Translations under genes and position numbers: made by a program
In this document: piece by piece, positions 33,139 to 41,533 of the stretch
Position numbering within the stretch: position 1 is the first letter of the stretch
How the letters are laid out: every line of letters begins with the position of its first letter
The notes under the pieces: model-generated
What the model was told of the DNA's origin: nothing
The model's input: the letters and a program-made list of their open reading frames with translations, nothing else
The model's database searches: none
Source: Hallerella porci
GTDB lineage: Bacteria > Fibrobacterota > Fibrobacteria > Fibrobacterales > Fibrobacteraceae
DNA length: 64,000 nucleotides
Assembly (NCBI RefSeq): GCF_003148885.1
Contig: NZ_QGHD01000008.1
Coordinates: 1-64,000 of the forward strand
Direction of reading: 5' to 3'

Positions 33139-34424
33139 TTTTTCTTGGTTGCGTTTTGCTTTTCGGCCTTTTCTCGGAAGCGGCCGCTGCGGTTTCTATT
33201 GCGCAAAAGAACGGCGCTTGGATGGTCGATATTGATGCGCTTTCGCAAAGTGAAAATTTAACGACCTCGCTACAGCCCGTCGAAAGGCGCTTCAAAGCCG
33301 AAGGAAAAACTTTTTCGTGTTCCTTTGTCATCGGGTTTCCGTATATTTTAGCCAATGGAAAAGCGGTCAAATTAAATTCTTCGACCACCTACGAAGACGA
33401 TACGGTTTGGGCGCCAGCGCAAGAAACGATTGAAATTTTTAGCGCAGCCTTTTCCAAAAATTACACTCTCGATTCTGCAAACAAAGTTTTAAAAATTGTT
33501 GAAGCAAAAAGCACTCCCCAAAATACAGTTGCTCTCCAAAAGGAAGTAACTGTAGAAAAGAAAGAAATTTTACAAAAGAAAGATTCTTCCGAAAAGAAAG
33601 CAACTGTAAAATCGACCGCACAAGAAACGAAACCTGCAAAAGAAAAAGTCGTAGAATCCGTTCCCGTTCGCACGAACAAAAATGCGCCCGCGGGCTCGCG
33701 CGAAGTCAAAACAATTATCATCGATCCTGGTCACGGCGGAAAAGATCCCGGTGCGATTGGACTTTTTTCCAATGAAAAAGATATCGTCTTAGCCGTTGCC
33801 AAAAAATTGCAAAAAGAATTGACCGCAAACGGATTCGAAGTCAAACTCACCCGCAGCACCGATATTTTTATTCAGCTTTCGGAACGTCCGCAACTCGCCA
33901 ATAAATGGAACGGCGACCTTTTCATCAGTTTACATTGCAATGCAATTGACGGCAACAAAGAACGCAAAAAGAAGACAAAAGGCTTCCGCATTTACGTGCT
34001 TCGCGATCCCGAAAGCGAAGAAGACCGCGCCATCGCTCGCCGCGAAAACAAAGTCGCCAAAACTTACGGCGATAAAAATTCAAAAGACGAACTTTCGCCT
34101 CTCGATTGGTTAAAAATTCAAGCCCGCTTGGAACAATACAAACAAGCGAGTTACACATTTACGGAAAAAGTCATCCGCTCCTACGAAAAAGGAAAAATTC
34201 CCAAGATGGGCTCAGGCGCAGGCGGTGCTGGATTTATGGTTCTCGTCGGCGCCTTTATGCCAGCGACTCTTATCGAACTCGGCTTTATCAGCAATCCCGA
34301 TGAAGAAAAATTCATGAATAGCGAAAAAGGCCAAGTGGATATGGCGAAACGCATCGCAAACGGCGTCATCGATTACAAAAAAGCGATGAACGAATACTTG
34401 GAAACCCTCAAAGCGAGAAACTAA
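33039..34424 (+). CDS. N-acetylmuramoyl-L-alanine amidase (Amidase_3)
   Basis: This AmiC-type zinc amidase cuts the peptide from peptidoglycan in the periplasm. The C-terminal catalytic domain (about 225-450) has IIDPGHGGKDPGAIG (zinc His), the SLHCNA His and LIELGFISNPDEE with the catalytic Glu. An N-terminal export segment (ALIFLGCVLLFGLFSEAAAA) precedes a beta domain and a Lys/Glu-rich linker (about 155-220). The start is uncertain: ATG 33039 overlaps smpB by 100 bases and gives a 30-residue Arg-rich leader. The only near alternative is TTG 33156, which would truncate the signal. Confidence 0.85.
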   Translation: MPRQRSKRQAGRYHRPRRKTRDCKNCQSRRSALIFLGCVLLFGLFSEAAAAVSIAQKNGAWMVDIDALSQSENLTTSLQPVERRFKAEGKTFSCSFVIGFPYILANGKAVKLNSSTTYEDDTVWAPAQETIEIFSAAFSKNYTLDSANKVLKIVEAKSTPQNTVALQKEVTVEKKEILQKKDSSEKKATVKSTAQETKPAKEKVVESVPVRTNKNAPAGSREVKTIIIDPGHGGKDPGAIGLFSNEKDIVLAVAKKLQKELTANGFEVKLTRSTDIFIQLSERPQLANKWNGDLFISLHCNAIDGNKERKKKTKGFRIYVLRDPESEEDRAIARRENKVAKTYGDKNSKDELSPLDWLKIQARLEQYKQASYTFTEKVIRSYEKGKIPKMGSGAGGAGFMVLVGAFMPATLIELGFISNPDEEKFMNSEKGQVDMAKRIANGVIDYKKAMNEYLETLKARN

Positions 34425-34492
34425 GCCAGAAAAAATGAATTTTAGGCGTAAAGAAAGCAAAGATTTGCTATAAAATTGCGCTTAAATTTTTC

Positions 34493-34500
34493 TATTTTTG
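34493..34500 (+). promoter_or_regulatory. yebC promoter -7 element
   Basis: TATTTTTG lies 31 bases before the yebC start, leaving a short leader with a GAGGT ribosome site. Confidence 0.5.
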
Positions 34501-34531
34501 AGCAACAAATTTTGATAACACCGAGGTATCT

Positions 34532-35278
34532 ATGTCCGGACACTCTAAATGGGCAACCACTAAACGCAAAAAAGCAAAGACCGACGTCGCCCGCGCAAAA
34601 GCCTGGAACAAATTCATTAAGGAAATTTCCATCGCTGCAAAGCTCGGCGGCGGAAACCCAGATTCTAACCCGCGTCTCCGCGCTGCAATTCTTAAGGCCA
34701 AGAGCCAGAGCCTTCCTGCGAAGAACATCGAATCCGCTATCGCCAAGGGTACCGGCGAAGGTAAAGATGTGGTGATGGAAGAACCGATTTACGAAGGACG
34801 CGGTCCTGGTGGAGTTGCGATTTTCGTCAAGTGCATGACGGATAACAAGACCCGCACCGTTTCGAACATCCGCAACATTTTCAACAAGAACGGCGGAAGC
34901 CTTGGCGAAGCTGGCTCTGTTTCGTGGGCATTCACGCACAAAGGTGTGATCGATGTCGACGCAGAAAAGTATCCCGAAGACAAGGTGATGGATACCGCTC
35001 TTGAAGCCGGTGCCGATGACATGACCACCGAAGACGGTGTGCATGAAATTTCGACGACTCCGGAATCTTTCGACGCTGTGACGAAAGCTTTGGAAGCTGC
35101 TGGCATTGAAATGCTCAGCGCAGAAATCAGCTACATTCCGAATGATCCGGTGAAGCTCGAACATGCAGATGCGCAGAAACTTTTGAAAATCATCGACAAG
35201 TTCGAAGATGACGATGACGTTCAAGATGTTTATCACAACGCAGAAATCAGCAACGAAGATTTGGAAGCTGCAGAATAA
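34532..35278 (+). CDS. yebC: YebC/PmpR-family protein
   Basis: YebC-type proteins act as transcription regulators or help translation of proline-rich stretches. The 248-residue protein has MSGHSKWATTKRKKAKTDVA, FIKEISIAAKLGGGNPDSNP and GRGPGGVAIFV, all hallmarks. AAGAAC and other frequent codons suggest good expression. It is monocistronic with its own promoter and a strong terminator. Confidence 0.94.
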   Translation: MSGHSKWATTKRKKAKTDVARAKAWNKFIKEISIAAKLGGGNPDSNPRLRAAILKAKSQSLPAKNIESAIAKGTGEGKDVVMEEPIYEGRGPGGVAIFVKCMTDNKTRTVSNIRNIFNKNGGSLGEAGSVSWAFTHKGVIDVDAEKYPEDKVMDTALEAGADDMTTEDGVHEISTTPESFDAVTKALEAAGIEMLSAEISYIPNDPVKLEHADAQKLLKIIDKFEDDDDVQDVYHNAEISNEDLEAAE

Positions 35279-35304
35279 TTTCTGCTTCCGATGACGAAAC
35301 TGCA

Positions 35305-35331
35305 AACGCCCCGCGAAGCGGGGCGTTTTTA
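35305..35331 (+). terminator. Terminator of yebC
   Basis: AACGCCCCGC-GAA-GCGGGGCGTT is a 10-bp stem followed by T residues. It is followed by a short duplicated ATTTGACTTG motif. Confidence 0.88.
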
Positions 35332-35399
35332 TTTGACTTGTTCGAAAAATGGAATTGACTTGTTTAACTATTTGACTTGTCCGAAAAATTTCGTCGCCA

Positions 35400-35999
35400 T
35401 TAAATCATCATCAAGTCTGCGTTCGGATTGGAGTCCGAAGAATTTTCCGGTTCTTGATAACACGTTTCTGGAGCTTGCACTTGTGTCGCAAAAAAATTGC
35501 GATGCGCTTCGACGATTTTTTCGCGGGCAACTTCGGCGGGAAGCCAATCTCCAATTTGCACCGACTTGCCTTCGAGTTCTTTATAATACTGGAAGAAATT
35601 CCGCGTAATTTTTAAGAACATCGGATCGACATCTTGCACATCGCGAATCGGATGCGGAATATAAAGCGGAACGCCTAAAACCTTGTAATCTTTTTTCCCG
35701 CCATCGGTCATGTCTAAGACGCCGACTGCGCGACAAGAAACGACCGTTCCCGTGGCAAGTGGCGAAGAACAATAGACCAGCATATCCAGTGCGTCCCCGT
35801 CATCGGCTCGTGTACTCGGAATTAAACCGTAACTACAAGGATAACTCATCGACGAAAGCAGACAGCGGTCAAGACGAAATACATGATAACGTTCATCGTA
35901 TTCATATTTGACATTCGTATCTTTCGGGATTTCTACAACACAGTCCACTTCGTACGGATACTTCGGACCAATCGGCAGTTCTAAGTAATTGATAGGCAT
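35400..35999 (-). CDS. ppa: Inorganic pyrophosphatase (family I)
   Basis: The enzyme hydrolyses pyrophosphate to phosphate. The 199-residue protein keeps VVEIPKDTNVKYEYDE and the metal-binding DGDALDMLV, where the usual Pro/Glu after the second Asp is replaced by Ala, and ITRNFFQYYKELEGK near the end. The final ~30 residues are a Gln/Asn/Ser-rich tail. A TATATTTG element ends four bases before ATG 35999, so the transcript may be leaderless. The promoter lies inside the end of the neighbouring Omp85 gene. Confidence 0.92.
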   Translation of the reverse strand: MPINYLELPIGPKYPYEVDCVVEIPKDTNVKYEYDERYHVFRLDRCLLSSMSYPCSYGLIPSTRADDGDALDMLVYCSSPLATGTVVSCRAVGVLDMTDGGKKDYKVLGVPLYIPHPIRDVQDVDPMFLKITRNFFQYYKELEGKSVQIGDWLPAEVAREKIVEAHRNFFATQVQAPETCYQEPENSSDSNPNADLMMI

Positions 36000-36003
36000 A
36001 GTT

Positions 36004-36035
36004 CAAATATAAATTATGCTTACCGAGAGCGCCAA
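36004..36035 (-). promoter_or_regulatory. ppa promoter
   Basis: Minus-strand TTGGCG (36030-36035) and TATATTTG (36004-36011) are separated by 18 bases, and the latter ends four bases before the ppa ATG with no Shine-Dalgarno. Confidence 0.6.
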
Positions 36036-37273
36036 CGCATCGCTACATTTTTGTCATAGAGACCCACGGCAATTTTTACAGAACCGCCATCGGGGCTATA
36101 GCCCGCTTCAAAACGAATCCGTTCCAACGCCGGAATTAAGAAGTGAACGCCGCCGTAAATGCTTTGGCGGTAATCTTCCCAATCAGGGCTTTTCGTGTTC
36201 CAAAGAAAGGAGCCTTCGACGCCCGCGACAATTTGCATTCCCCAAAATAAATTTGCGCCCATCACCGAAAACGGGCGACGCTTCACCAATTCAAAGCGTT
36301 CTTCGACATTCCAAATCGCTTCGTGCCGACCGTTAATGCTCGAATCGGGTTCAAAGCCCCGCAGCGTATTGGCGCCACCTTGATGCAAACGATCGAAAAA
36401 TTTTTGCGTTCCCGGACGATAACGTACGAGAGAAGAAACTCCCGTAATAAAGCGTCCAAAATGAATGTAAATGCGATTGTCCCAAAGATATTCGATGTAA
36501 TTTTCTACGTCATCGTAAAAGACGCCGTAACGCGTCACACGCCATTCTTCGTAAGCGCCGCGATGCGGGTCTAATTTAGAATCGCGTTTATCTAACATAA
36601 TTCCAACACCCAAATCGGGAACCGAACCGTAATCTTCTACGTAACGGTAAGAGGGCGCCCAAATCAACGAAAAATCATTCCACAATTTTCCGTCGAGCTC
36701 TAAATGCAAATAGCAAGAACGGTCATAAAAATTCCGCAAATCATCCCAAGAATCCGTGCGCAAAAATTCAAAATTCCAAGCTATCGGCAAATTAAAAAGC
36801 CACGGCGAACTCGCATAAATGGCAAATTCTTTGGAATCAAAAAGCGGGTCAATTGATGTGCGATATTGCGTTTCGATGCGGATGTCTTCTCCGGCGACAT
36901 TCAAATTTGCGAGCGCAAGCCCGAGCATCCAACCGTCTTGATCTGTCTTCTTTCCTGCGGGCGAAGGAATCCAACGGAGCAATTCCGTAAAACGATATTC
37001 CAAATTCACACCGTCAGCGTTCGGTTCACAATGAAGCGACACTTCCGAAAATAAATCCAAACTTTCGAATCGCAATTTTTCGGTTTCAAAATCGGCGTGC
37101 GAAAATTCTCGGCCGACCGCATTTAACAATTCCCGATCGACGACATGCGATTTTGTCTGAGAAAGCCCCGCATACCGAATCCGCATCACCTTTTTTCCAT
37201 CGACGCAATTTTCCTGCGCAAACGAAAGCTGCAAAAGCACAAGCAAAAGGATGAAAATAAAATGCCGATTCAC
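36020..37273 (-). CDS. Omp85-superfamily outer-membrane protein with a single POTRA
   Basis: A 417-residue protein with a signal peptide (FIFILLLVLLQLSFAQ). One POTRA-like domain (about 25-95, VMRIRYAGLSQTKSHVVDRE) precedes an Omp85-type 16-strand barrel. GGANTLRGFEPD carries the LRGF motif of the conserved barrel loop L6. It is shorter than BamA or TamA, so it is a minimal member; function could be protein insertion or secretion, or a phospholipase-type barrel. No ATG is available: GTG 37273 gives a normal signal peptide, TTG 37300 a slightly longer one; neither has a clear ribosome site. Confidence 0.75.
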   Translation of the reverse strand: MNRHFIFILLLVLLQLSFAQENCVDGKKVMRIRYAGLSQTKSHVVDRELLNAVGREFSHADFETEKLRFESLDLFSEVSLHCEPNADGVNLEYRFTELLRWIPSPAGKKTDQDGWMLGLALANLNVAGEDIRIETQYRTSIDPLFDSKEFAIYASSPWLFNLPIAWNFEFLRTDSWDDLRNFYDRSCYLHLELDGKLWNDFSLIWAPSYRYVEDYGSVPDLGVGIMLDKRDSKLDPHRGAYEEWRVTRYGVFYDDVENYIEYLWDNRIYIHFGRFITGVSSLVRYRPGTQKFFDRLHQGGANTLRGFEPDSSINGRHEAIWNVEERFELVKRRPFSVMGANLFWGMQIVAGVEGSFLWNTKSPDWEDYRQSIYGGVHFLIPALERIRFEAGYSPDGGSVKIAVGLYDKNVAMRWRSR

Positions 37274-37355
37274 GGCACAAAAATAACTTTTCTTTGGCAA
37301 GATGAATTTTTGAAAAGGCGAAGAATGAAAAGGGAAATTTCAAAAAATGATTTCA

Positions 37356-37390
37356 TAAAAAAACTTCCCAAGATGGTGGGAAGTCTTTTT
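37356..37390 (-). terminator. Terminator of rpmE
   Basis: ACTTCCCA-AGATGG-TGGGAAGT (37363-37384) with a run of seven T residues on the minus strand, 20 bases past the rpmE stop. Confidence 0.8.
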
Positions 37391-37410
37391 GAAATTCGTC
37401 AAGAATAAAA

Positions 37411-37719
37411 TTATTCTTCGTCTTTCTTCGGAGCGACGCGGCGAGTCTTGCGCTTTGCACCAGAGATGTTCAGCTTGCCTTCGCCAGCAAAACGCTTGTT
37501 GAACTGATCAATACGACCAGCGGTATCCACGCGGTGCTGCTTGCCAGTCCAGAAAGGATGCGTGTCGCTGGTGATTTCCAAAGTAACTACACCATATTCG
37601 ACGCCATCGATCACTTTCTTTTCGGCAGACTGCTTCGTGGAGCGGGTGACAAATTCTTTACCCGTATTCGCATCAACGAACACGACCGGTTTGTAATCGG
37701 GATGAATACCATTTTTCAT
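37411..37719 (-). CDS. rpmE2: 50S ribosomal protein L31, type B
   Basis: The 102-residue protein shows MKNGIHPDYKPVVFVDANTG, then TRSTKQ and ITSDTHPFWTGKQHRVDTAG, followed by FNKRF. It lacks the zinc-binding CxxC pair, as expected for the type B form that replaces the zinc form when zinc is scarce. The basic C-terminal extension (SGAKRKTRRVAPKKDEE) is longer than usual. It has its own promoter and terminator. Confidence 0.95.
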   Translation of the reverse strand: MKNGIHPDYKPVVFVDANTGKEFVTRSTKQSAEKKVIDGVEYGVVTLEITSDTHPFWTGKQHRVDTAGRIDQFNKRFAGEGKLNISGAKRKTRRVAPKKDEE

Positions 37720-37753
37720 TTTTTTAATCCTACTGATTAAACGTTAGGTGAAG

Positions 37754-37761
37754 CAAATTTA
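37754..37761 (-). promoter_or_regulatory. rpmE promoter -7 element
   Basis: Minus-strand TAAATTTG lies 34 bases before the rpmE start, leaving a leader with AGGATT as ribosome site. Confidence 0.5.
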
Positions 37762-37807
37762 GCTGTTTTTTCTCGTTTTGGCAATTCATAAATAGTATTT
37801 TTACACT

Positions 37808-38407
37808 ATGAAACGAAAAATTTTCACTCTTTTATTTTTTAGCTGCGCTTGGGGATTCCTTTTTACAGCTTGCGGCAACGAAAATCAAGCAAATCGGTTG
37901 CAAATCAATCAAAAGTACACTCTTCAATCGTGGCCCGATAGCGCTTACATTGCAGACCTCGATTCTATTTTGCACGCAGAACCGTTAAAGGCAAACGCCG
38001 ATTCCGAAAAAACAGAATTAACCATTTACTCGGGAACGATTCCGACGATTACACTTCCCGGACAAAAATCTGCAAAATCGCAAGCGGCAGTAAAATCACA
38101 TTCTAAAAAGCGCACCGCCCCTGCCGGTTCAACAGAAAAGCCCGCAGTCCACAACGCCGAAAACTTCGCCGATGCCTTTATGAAAGCGTTAAGCGAACTC
38201 CAATCTGACCCGAATAATGCGGCAAAATATAAGACAGTTTCTGTCAAAGATGGCGAAGATTTATTTGCGCTACTTTCCCGCGCTTACGGGAAAAATGCAG
38301 CAAAACTCCCCCGTTTTTATACTCTTTCTGCGTTACAGTCAGTCAATCCCGGCGTTAAACTAGAACACTTAACCGCCGGCGAAGCGGTTAGAATTCCAAA
38401 ACTTTAA
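37808..38407 (+). CDS. Lipoprotein with C-terminal LysM-like domain
   Basis: A 199-residue lipoprotein (MKRKIFTLLFFSCAWGFLFT then AC; lipobox Cys at about 22). A Lys/Ala/Ser-rich middle (about 80-125) leads to a C-terminal domain (about 140-199) resembling LysM: VKDGEDLFALLSRAYGKNAA, LQSVNPGVKLEHLTAGEAV and RIPKL. It probably binds peptidoglycan. It stands between rpmE and hisB, convergent with hisB. Confidence 0.72.
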   Translation: MKRKIFTLLFFSCAWGFLFTACGNENQANRLQINQKYTLQSWPDSAYIADLDSILHAEPLKANADSEKTELTIYSGTIPTITLPGQKSAKSQAAVKSHSKKRTAPAGSTEKPAVHNAENFADAFMKALSELQSDPNNAAKYKTVSVKDGEDLFALLSRAYGKNAAKLPRFYTLSALQSVNPGVKLEHLTAGEAVRIPKL

Positions 38408-38415
38408 CGATTGAA

Positions 38416-39006
38416 TTATAAACTTCCCTTGCTGCTCGGGACGCCTTTGACATTTCGCGAAGGCGAAACAGCCTTTGCAACCGCCCGCGCAAATGCTTTG
38501 AAAATCGCTTCTAAGCAATGATGATTATCGGCGCCGTAGAAAAGTTCTACGTGCAAATTCATGCGCGCATTTTCACCGAGAGTTTTGAAGAAATGTTCGA
38601 AAAGACTTGCGGGCATATTTTCTGCGCCGACCGTTGCATTCGGGAGTTTCACATTCCAAACGATGCCAATCCGATTGGAGAAATCGATGCAGACGCGTGC
38701 GAGCGCTTCGTCCATCGGGACAAAGTAAAAGCCGTAACGTTCAATGCCTTTTTTATCGCCGAGGCATTTGACGAAAGCTTCGCCCAAACAAATCGCAATG
38801 TCTTCGATGGAATGATGCATATCAACGTAGGTATCGCCGTGACATTCCACGTTTAAAGTGAAGCCGCCGTGGACTTGGAATAAATCCAACATGTGATCGA
38901 GAAAGCCCGAACCCGTGTGAATTTTTCCGCGAGAAGCTTCGTCTAAATTTAACGAAAGAGAAATCTGCGTTTCGCTTGTGTTGCGGACAATTTCGGCTTG
39001 ACGCAT
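38416..39006 (-). CDS. hisB: Imidazoleglycerol-phosphate dehydratase
   Basis: HisB dehydrates imidazole-glycerol phosphate in histidine synthesis. The monofunctional 196-residue form has both metal-binding motifs: GFLDHMLDLFQVH with DMHHSIED, and LFYGADNHHCLEAIFKA. It follows the RodZ-like gene by one base in the same direction, an unusual pairing, and no other his genes are in the window. It probably depends on the upstream promoter. Confidence 0.94.
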   Translation of the reverse strand: MRQAEIVRNTSETQISLSLNLDEASRGKIHTGSGFLDHMLDLFQVHGGFTLNVECHGDTYVDMHHSIEDIAICLGEAFVKCLGDKKGIERYGFYFVPMDEALARVCIDFSNRIGIVWNVKLPNATVGAENMPASLFEHFFKTLGENARMNLHVELFYGADNHHCLEAIFKAFARAVAKAVSPSRNVKGVPSSKGSL

Positions 39007-39007
39007 T

Positions 39008-39955
39008 TTATCTCCTTGTGAATTTTCCGTTCGTCGTTAAGCAGAAGCGGCTTGCATAACCTTTGCGCACCGGCACTTTGGTGACTTTTCCGTTGACGGT
39101 CATTTGACCGACTGCATCGGAATTGCCGATGACGACGCAAAGCGTATCGTTATAAGTGTAGCGAATCGCAGACTTAGACGAAGTAATATTCGCTTCTTTC
39201 AAAACCTTGTTATCGTTCAAGCTGCGGTAAAGTCCAACCCAAGAAGTAGCGGAATCATTTCCCGAAATGGCGATGCGGATTTTTCCGGTTTCGACGACTT
39301 CGGCGACGGAATCTTTTTTCGAATCGGACGAAGTCACAAATGTCGTTGCGGAATTGCTCTTCACCGGCGCTTTGATCGCTGCGGAATCATTTTCGACGGG
39401 AGCAGAAACGGTGAGCGATTCGGGCGGGACATTTTCTGCGCCATCGGGAACGGTCGCTTCAAAAGACGAAGTGTCATCTTCAACGACAGCGGGAGTTGGA
39501 TTTACCGGAGCCGGCGCTGCGGGCTGTTCCATTTTCTTCAAAAAGTTCATGCCTGCAAAGAAGACAACCGCTAAAATCAAAACGACGATGATAATCGTTT
39601 TGACGCTGCTCTTTCCGCCGCCGACTTTTCCTCCGGCGAACGAATCGGAATCCGAAGAAAGAGTTTCTTGTGCAACAAATTCCTGCGAATAAGAAGAGCC
39701 GACTTCTTTCGAATAGCATTCGAGAATTTTCGGCATATCCAAATCGAGGGCGACCGCGATAGAATTTAAGTACCCGCGGACATACGCTTCGACGGGGAAT
39801 TTATTCCACTCGCCCGCTTCAATTTCTTGCAGATGAGTTTCGGAAATGCGCGTCTTTTGCGCAAATTCTTCTAAGGAAAGTCCTTTGGATTCGCGGATTC
39901 TTTTTAAGTAAGCGCCGAGAGTTTCTTCAGCCGCTTTTCCTTCTAACTCAGACAT
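39008..39955 (-). CDS. rodZ: RodZ-like helix-turn-helix membrane protein
   Basis: RodZ links the MreB cytoskeleton to the cell envelope and controls rod shape. The 315-residue protein has an N-terminal helix-turn-helix (about 12-75: TLGAYLKRIRESKGLSLEEF, ISETHLQEIEAGEWNKFPVE, YVRGYLNSIA). One membrane helix follows (about 124-143, TIIIVVLILAVVFFAGMNF), then a Pro/Ser/Glu-rich periplasmic linker and a C-terminal DUF4115-like domain. I start at ATG 39955, with GGAG six bases upstream; ATG 39961 has it abutting. It overlaps maf by eight bases. Confidence 0.85.
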   Translation of the reverse strand: MSELEGKAAEETLGAYLKRIRESKGLSLEEFAQKTRISETHLQEIEAGEWNKFPVEAYVRGYLNSIAVALDLDMPKILECYSKEVGSSYSQEFVAQETLSSDSDSFAGGKVGGGKSSVKTIIIVVLILAVVFFAGMNFLKKMEQPAAPAPVNPTPAVVEDDTSSFEATVPDGAENVPPESLTVSAPVENDSAAIKAPVKSNSATTFVTSSDSKKDSVAEVVETGKIRIAISGNDSATSWVGLYRSLNDNKVLKEANITSSKSAIRYTYNDTLCVVIGNSDAVGQMTVNGKVTKVPVRKGYASRFCLTTNGKFTRR

Positions 39956-40517
39956 TTTCATCTCCTAAACGATCGATCAAATCCAACGTTTTGGCAACGG
40001 GAAGACCGACGACATTATAATAACAGCCGTGGATGCTTTTGACAAGGCTTGCACCCAATCCTTGAATCGCATAAGCGCCCGCTTTGTCTAACGATTCGCC
40101 CGATTCTACATAATTTTCGATGAACGCATCCGTCACATGGCGGAAGACGACATCGGTCACGACGCGCGCGGACGAAATCACTTTTCCACCACGAGCAATT
40201 GCAACTCCCGAGATGACTTTGTGACGTTTGCCGTTTAAGTATTTGAGCATCGCCACAGCGTCGGCTTTATCTTTCGGTTTGCCAAGTGCATCGCCGTCTA
40301 AGTAAACGAGAGTATCGTAGCCGAGAACATATTCCTCGGGGAATTTTTTCGACACATCCAACGCTTTGCCTTCGGCAAATTTCTGCGGACGATCTTCGGG
40401 TTCTAGATCCCCGGCGACTTCTTCGAACTTAGAAGGCTCGACGCGAAATGGGATTTTAATTTGAGAAAGAATTGCGGAACGGCGCGGAGATGCGCTTGCC
40501 AAGATGAAGTTTTTCAC
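39948..40517 (-). CDS. maf: Maf-like nucleotide pyrophosphatase
   Basis: Maf proteins hydrolyse non-canonical or ordinary nucleoside triphosphates to monophosphates; some also affect septum formation. The 189-residue protein has ILASASPRRSAILSQI (P-loop-like motif), YDTLVYLDGDALGKPKDKAD and IQGLGASLVKSIHGCYYNVV with the usual final motif. It overlaps the nucleotidyltransferase gene by 4 bases and rodZ by 8, forming one transcript. Confidence 0.93.
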   Translation of the reverse strand: MKNFILASASPRRSAILSQIKIPFRVEPSKFEEVAGDLEPEDRPQKFAEGKALDVSKKFPEEYVLGYDTLVYLDGDALGKPKDKADAVAMLKYLNGKRHKVISGVAIARGGKVISSARVVTDVVFRHVTDAFIENYVESGESLDKAGAYAIQGLGASLVKSIHGCYYNVVGLPVAKTLDLIDRLGDENV

Positions 40518-41503
40518 AAAACCCCCGAGATGACTTTGGAATGATCCCCCAAAAGTAATGACCCTTTAAAACCCCGAACTTCGGATTCGCCGCCAAAGAT
40601 GGAATGCGAAATTTCGGAATCCACGAGAAGAGTGTGTTCTGAAATCACGGAATTTTCCACTTTAGAATTTTCGATGACGACTTCGGGTCCCACAGAAACA
40701 TTGGGACCGACAACCGAATTGCGAATCGTCGCCGACTCGTCGATGTGACAAGGCGGAATAATTTTACTGCCTTGAAATACCCGATTGACTTCTGGCTTTT
40801 CCGAAAGAATTTTTGCATTCGTTTCGAGGAAAGTTTCGGCGGTGCCGCAGTCGAGCCAAGAACGAATCGGTGCTGTGCGGAATTTTGATCCAGCGTCCAC
40901 CATCATTTGGAGCGCCTCGGTCAGCTGATATTCATTGCGGGTGCGGATATCTTCTTTGATAAGCCGCGTTAAACTTTTGCGCAGAGCGGCGACATCGGTA
41001 ATGTAATAGATGCCGACGAGCGCTTCGTTCGAAACAAATGTTTCGGGTTTTTCGACGAGCTTCGTCACATGTCCCGTCGAATCTGTTACCGCAACGCCAA
41101 AGCGTTTTGGATTTTCGACTTCGCGGGTCATGAGGACATTTTCTTTTTCGTTTTTGAGGAACGAAAGGTCTGCATCAAAAAGCGTATCGCCCAAGATAAT
41201 TAGAACAGGTTCGTCATCGGACAAAAACGGAAGGCAAAGAGAAATCGCTTCTCCAAGCCCTTGCGGATTGCGCTGACGCACGGTGTGTGCATTTGCAAAA
41301 TTCCGCTGCCGGATGAAATCTTCCACCAGCTCCCCTTTATACCCAATAATGAAAATTTGTTCTGATACCGATAACGATGAATACGATTCGATGATGTGTT
41401 CAATCAGCGCCTTCCCTGCGATGGGGAGCAAGCACTTCGGAAGCGACAATGTAAATGGACGAAGTCGCGTTCCAGTTCCGGCAACAGGTAAAATAACTTT
41501 CAT
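40514..41503 (-). CDS. Sugar-phosphate nucleotidyltransferase with left-handed beta-helix tail
   Basis: This 329-residue protein resembles glucose-1-phosphate thymidylyltransferase/GlmU-type enzymes. VILPVAGTGTRLRPFTLSLP is the nucleotide-binding loop with the KCLLPI signature. ILGDTLFDAD and WLDCGTAETF are typical. Residues about 245-329 form hexapeptide repeats (left-handed beta helix). It activates a sugar 1-phosphate for envelope polysaccharides; the exact sugar is unclear. It begins the operon leading to maf, rodZ and hisB. Confidence 0.85.
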   Translation of the reverse strand: MKVILPVAGTGTRLRPFTLSLPKCLLPIAGKALIEHIIESYSSLSVSEQIFIIGYKGELVEDFIRQRNFANAHTVRQRNPQGLGEAISLCLPFLSDDEPVLIILGDTLFDADLSFLKNEKENVLMTREVENPKRFGVAVTDSTGHVTKLVEKPETFVSNEALVGIYYITDVAALRKSLTRLIKEDIRTRNEYQLTEALQMMVDAGSKFRTAPIRSWLDCGTAETFLETNAKILSEKPEVNRVFQGSKIIPPCHIDESATIRNSVVGPNVSVGPEVVIENSKVENSVISEHTLLVDSEISHSIFGGESEVRGFKGSLLLGDHSKVISGVL

Positions 41504-41533
41504 AATGGCAATAATGTAGTAAAAAGAAAAGCG

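Noticed and set aside
34442-35305. 287-residue minus-strand frame
   Set aside because: It is the antisense of yebC, whose family match on the plus strand is unmistakable.
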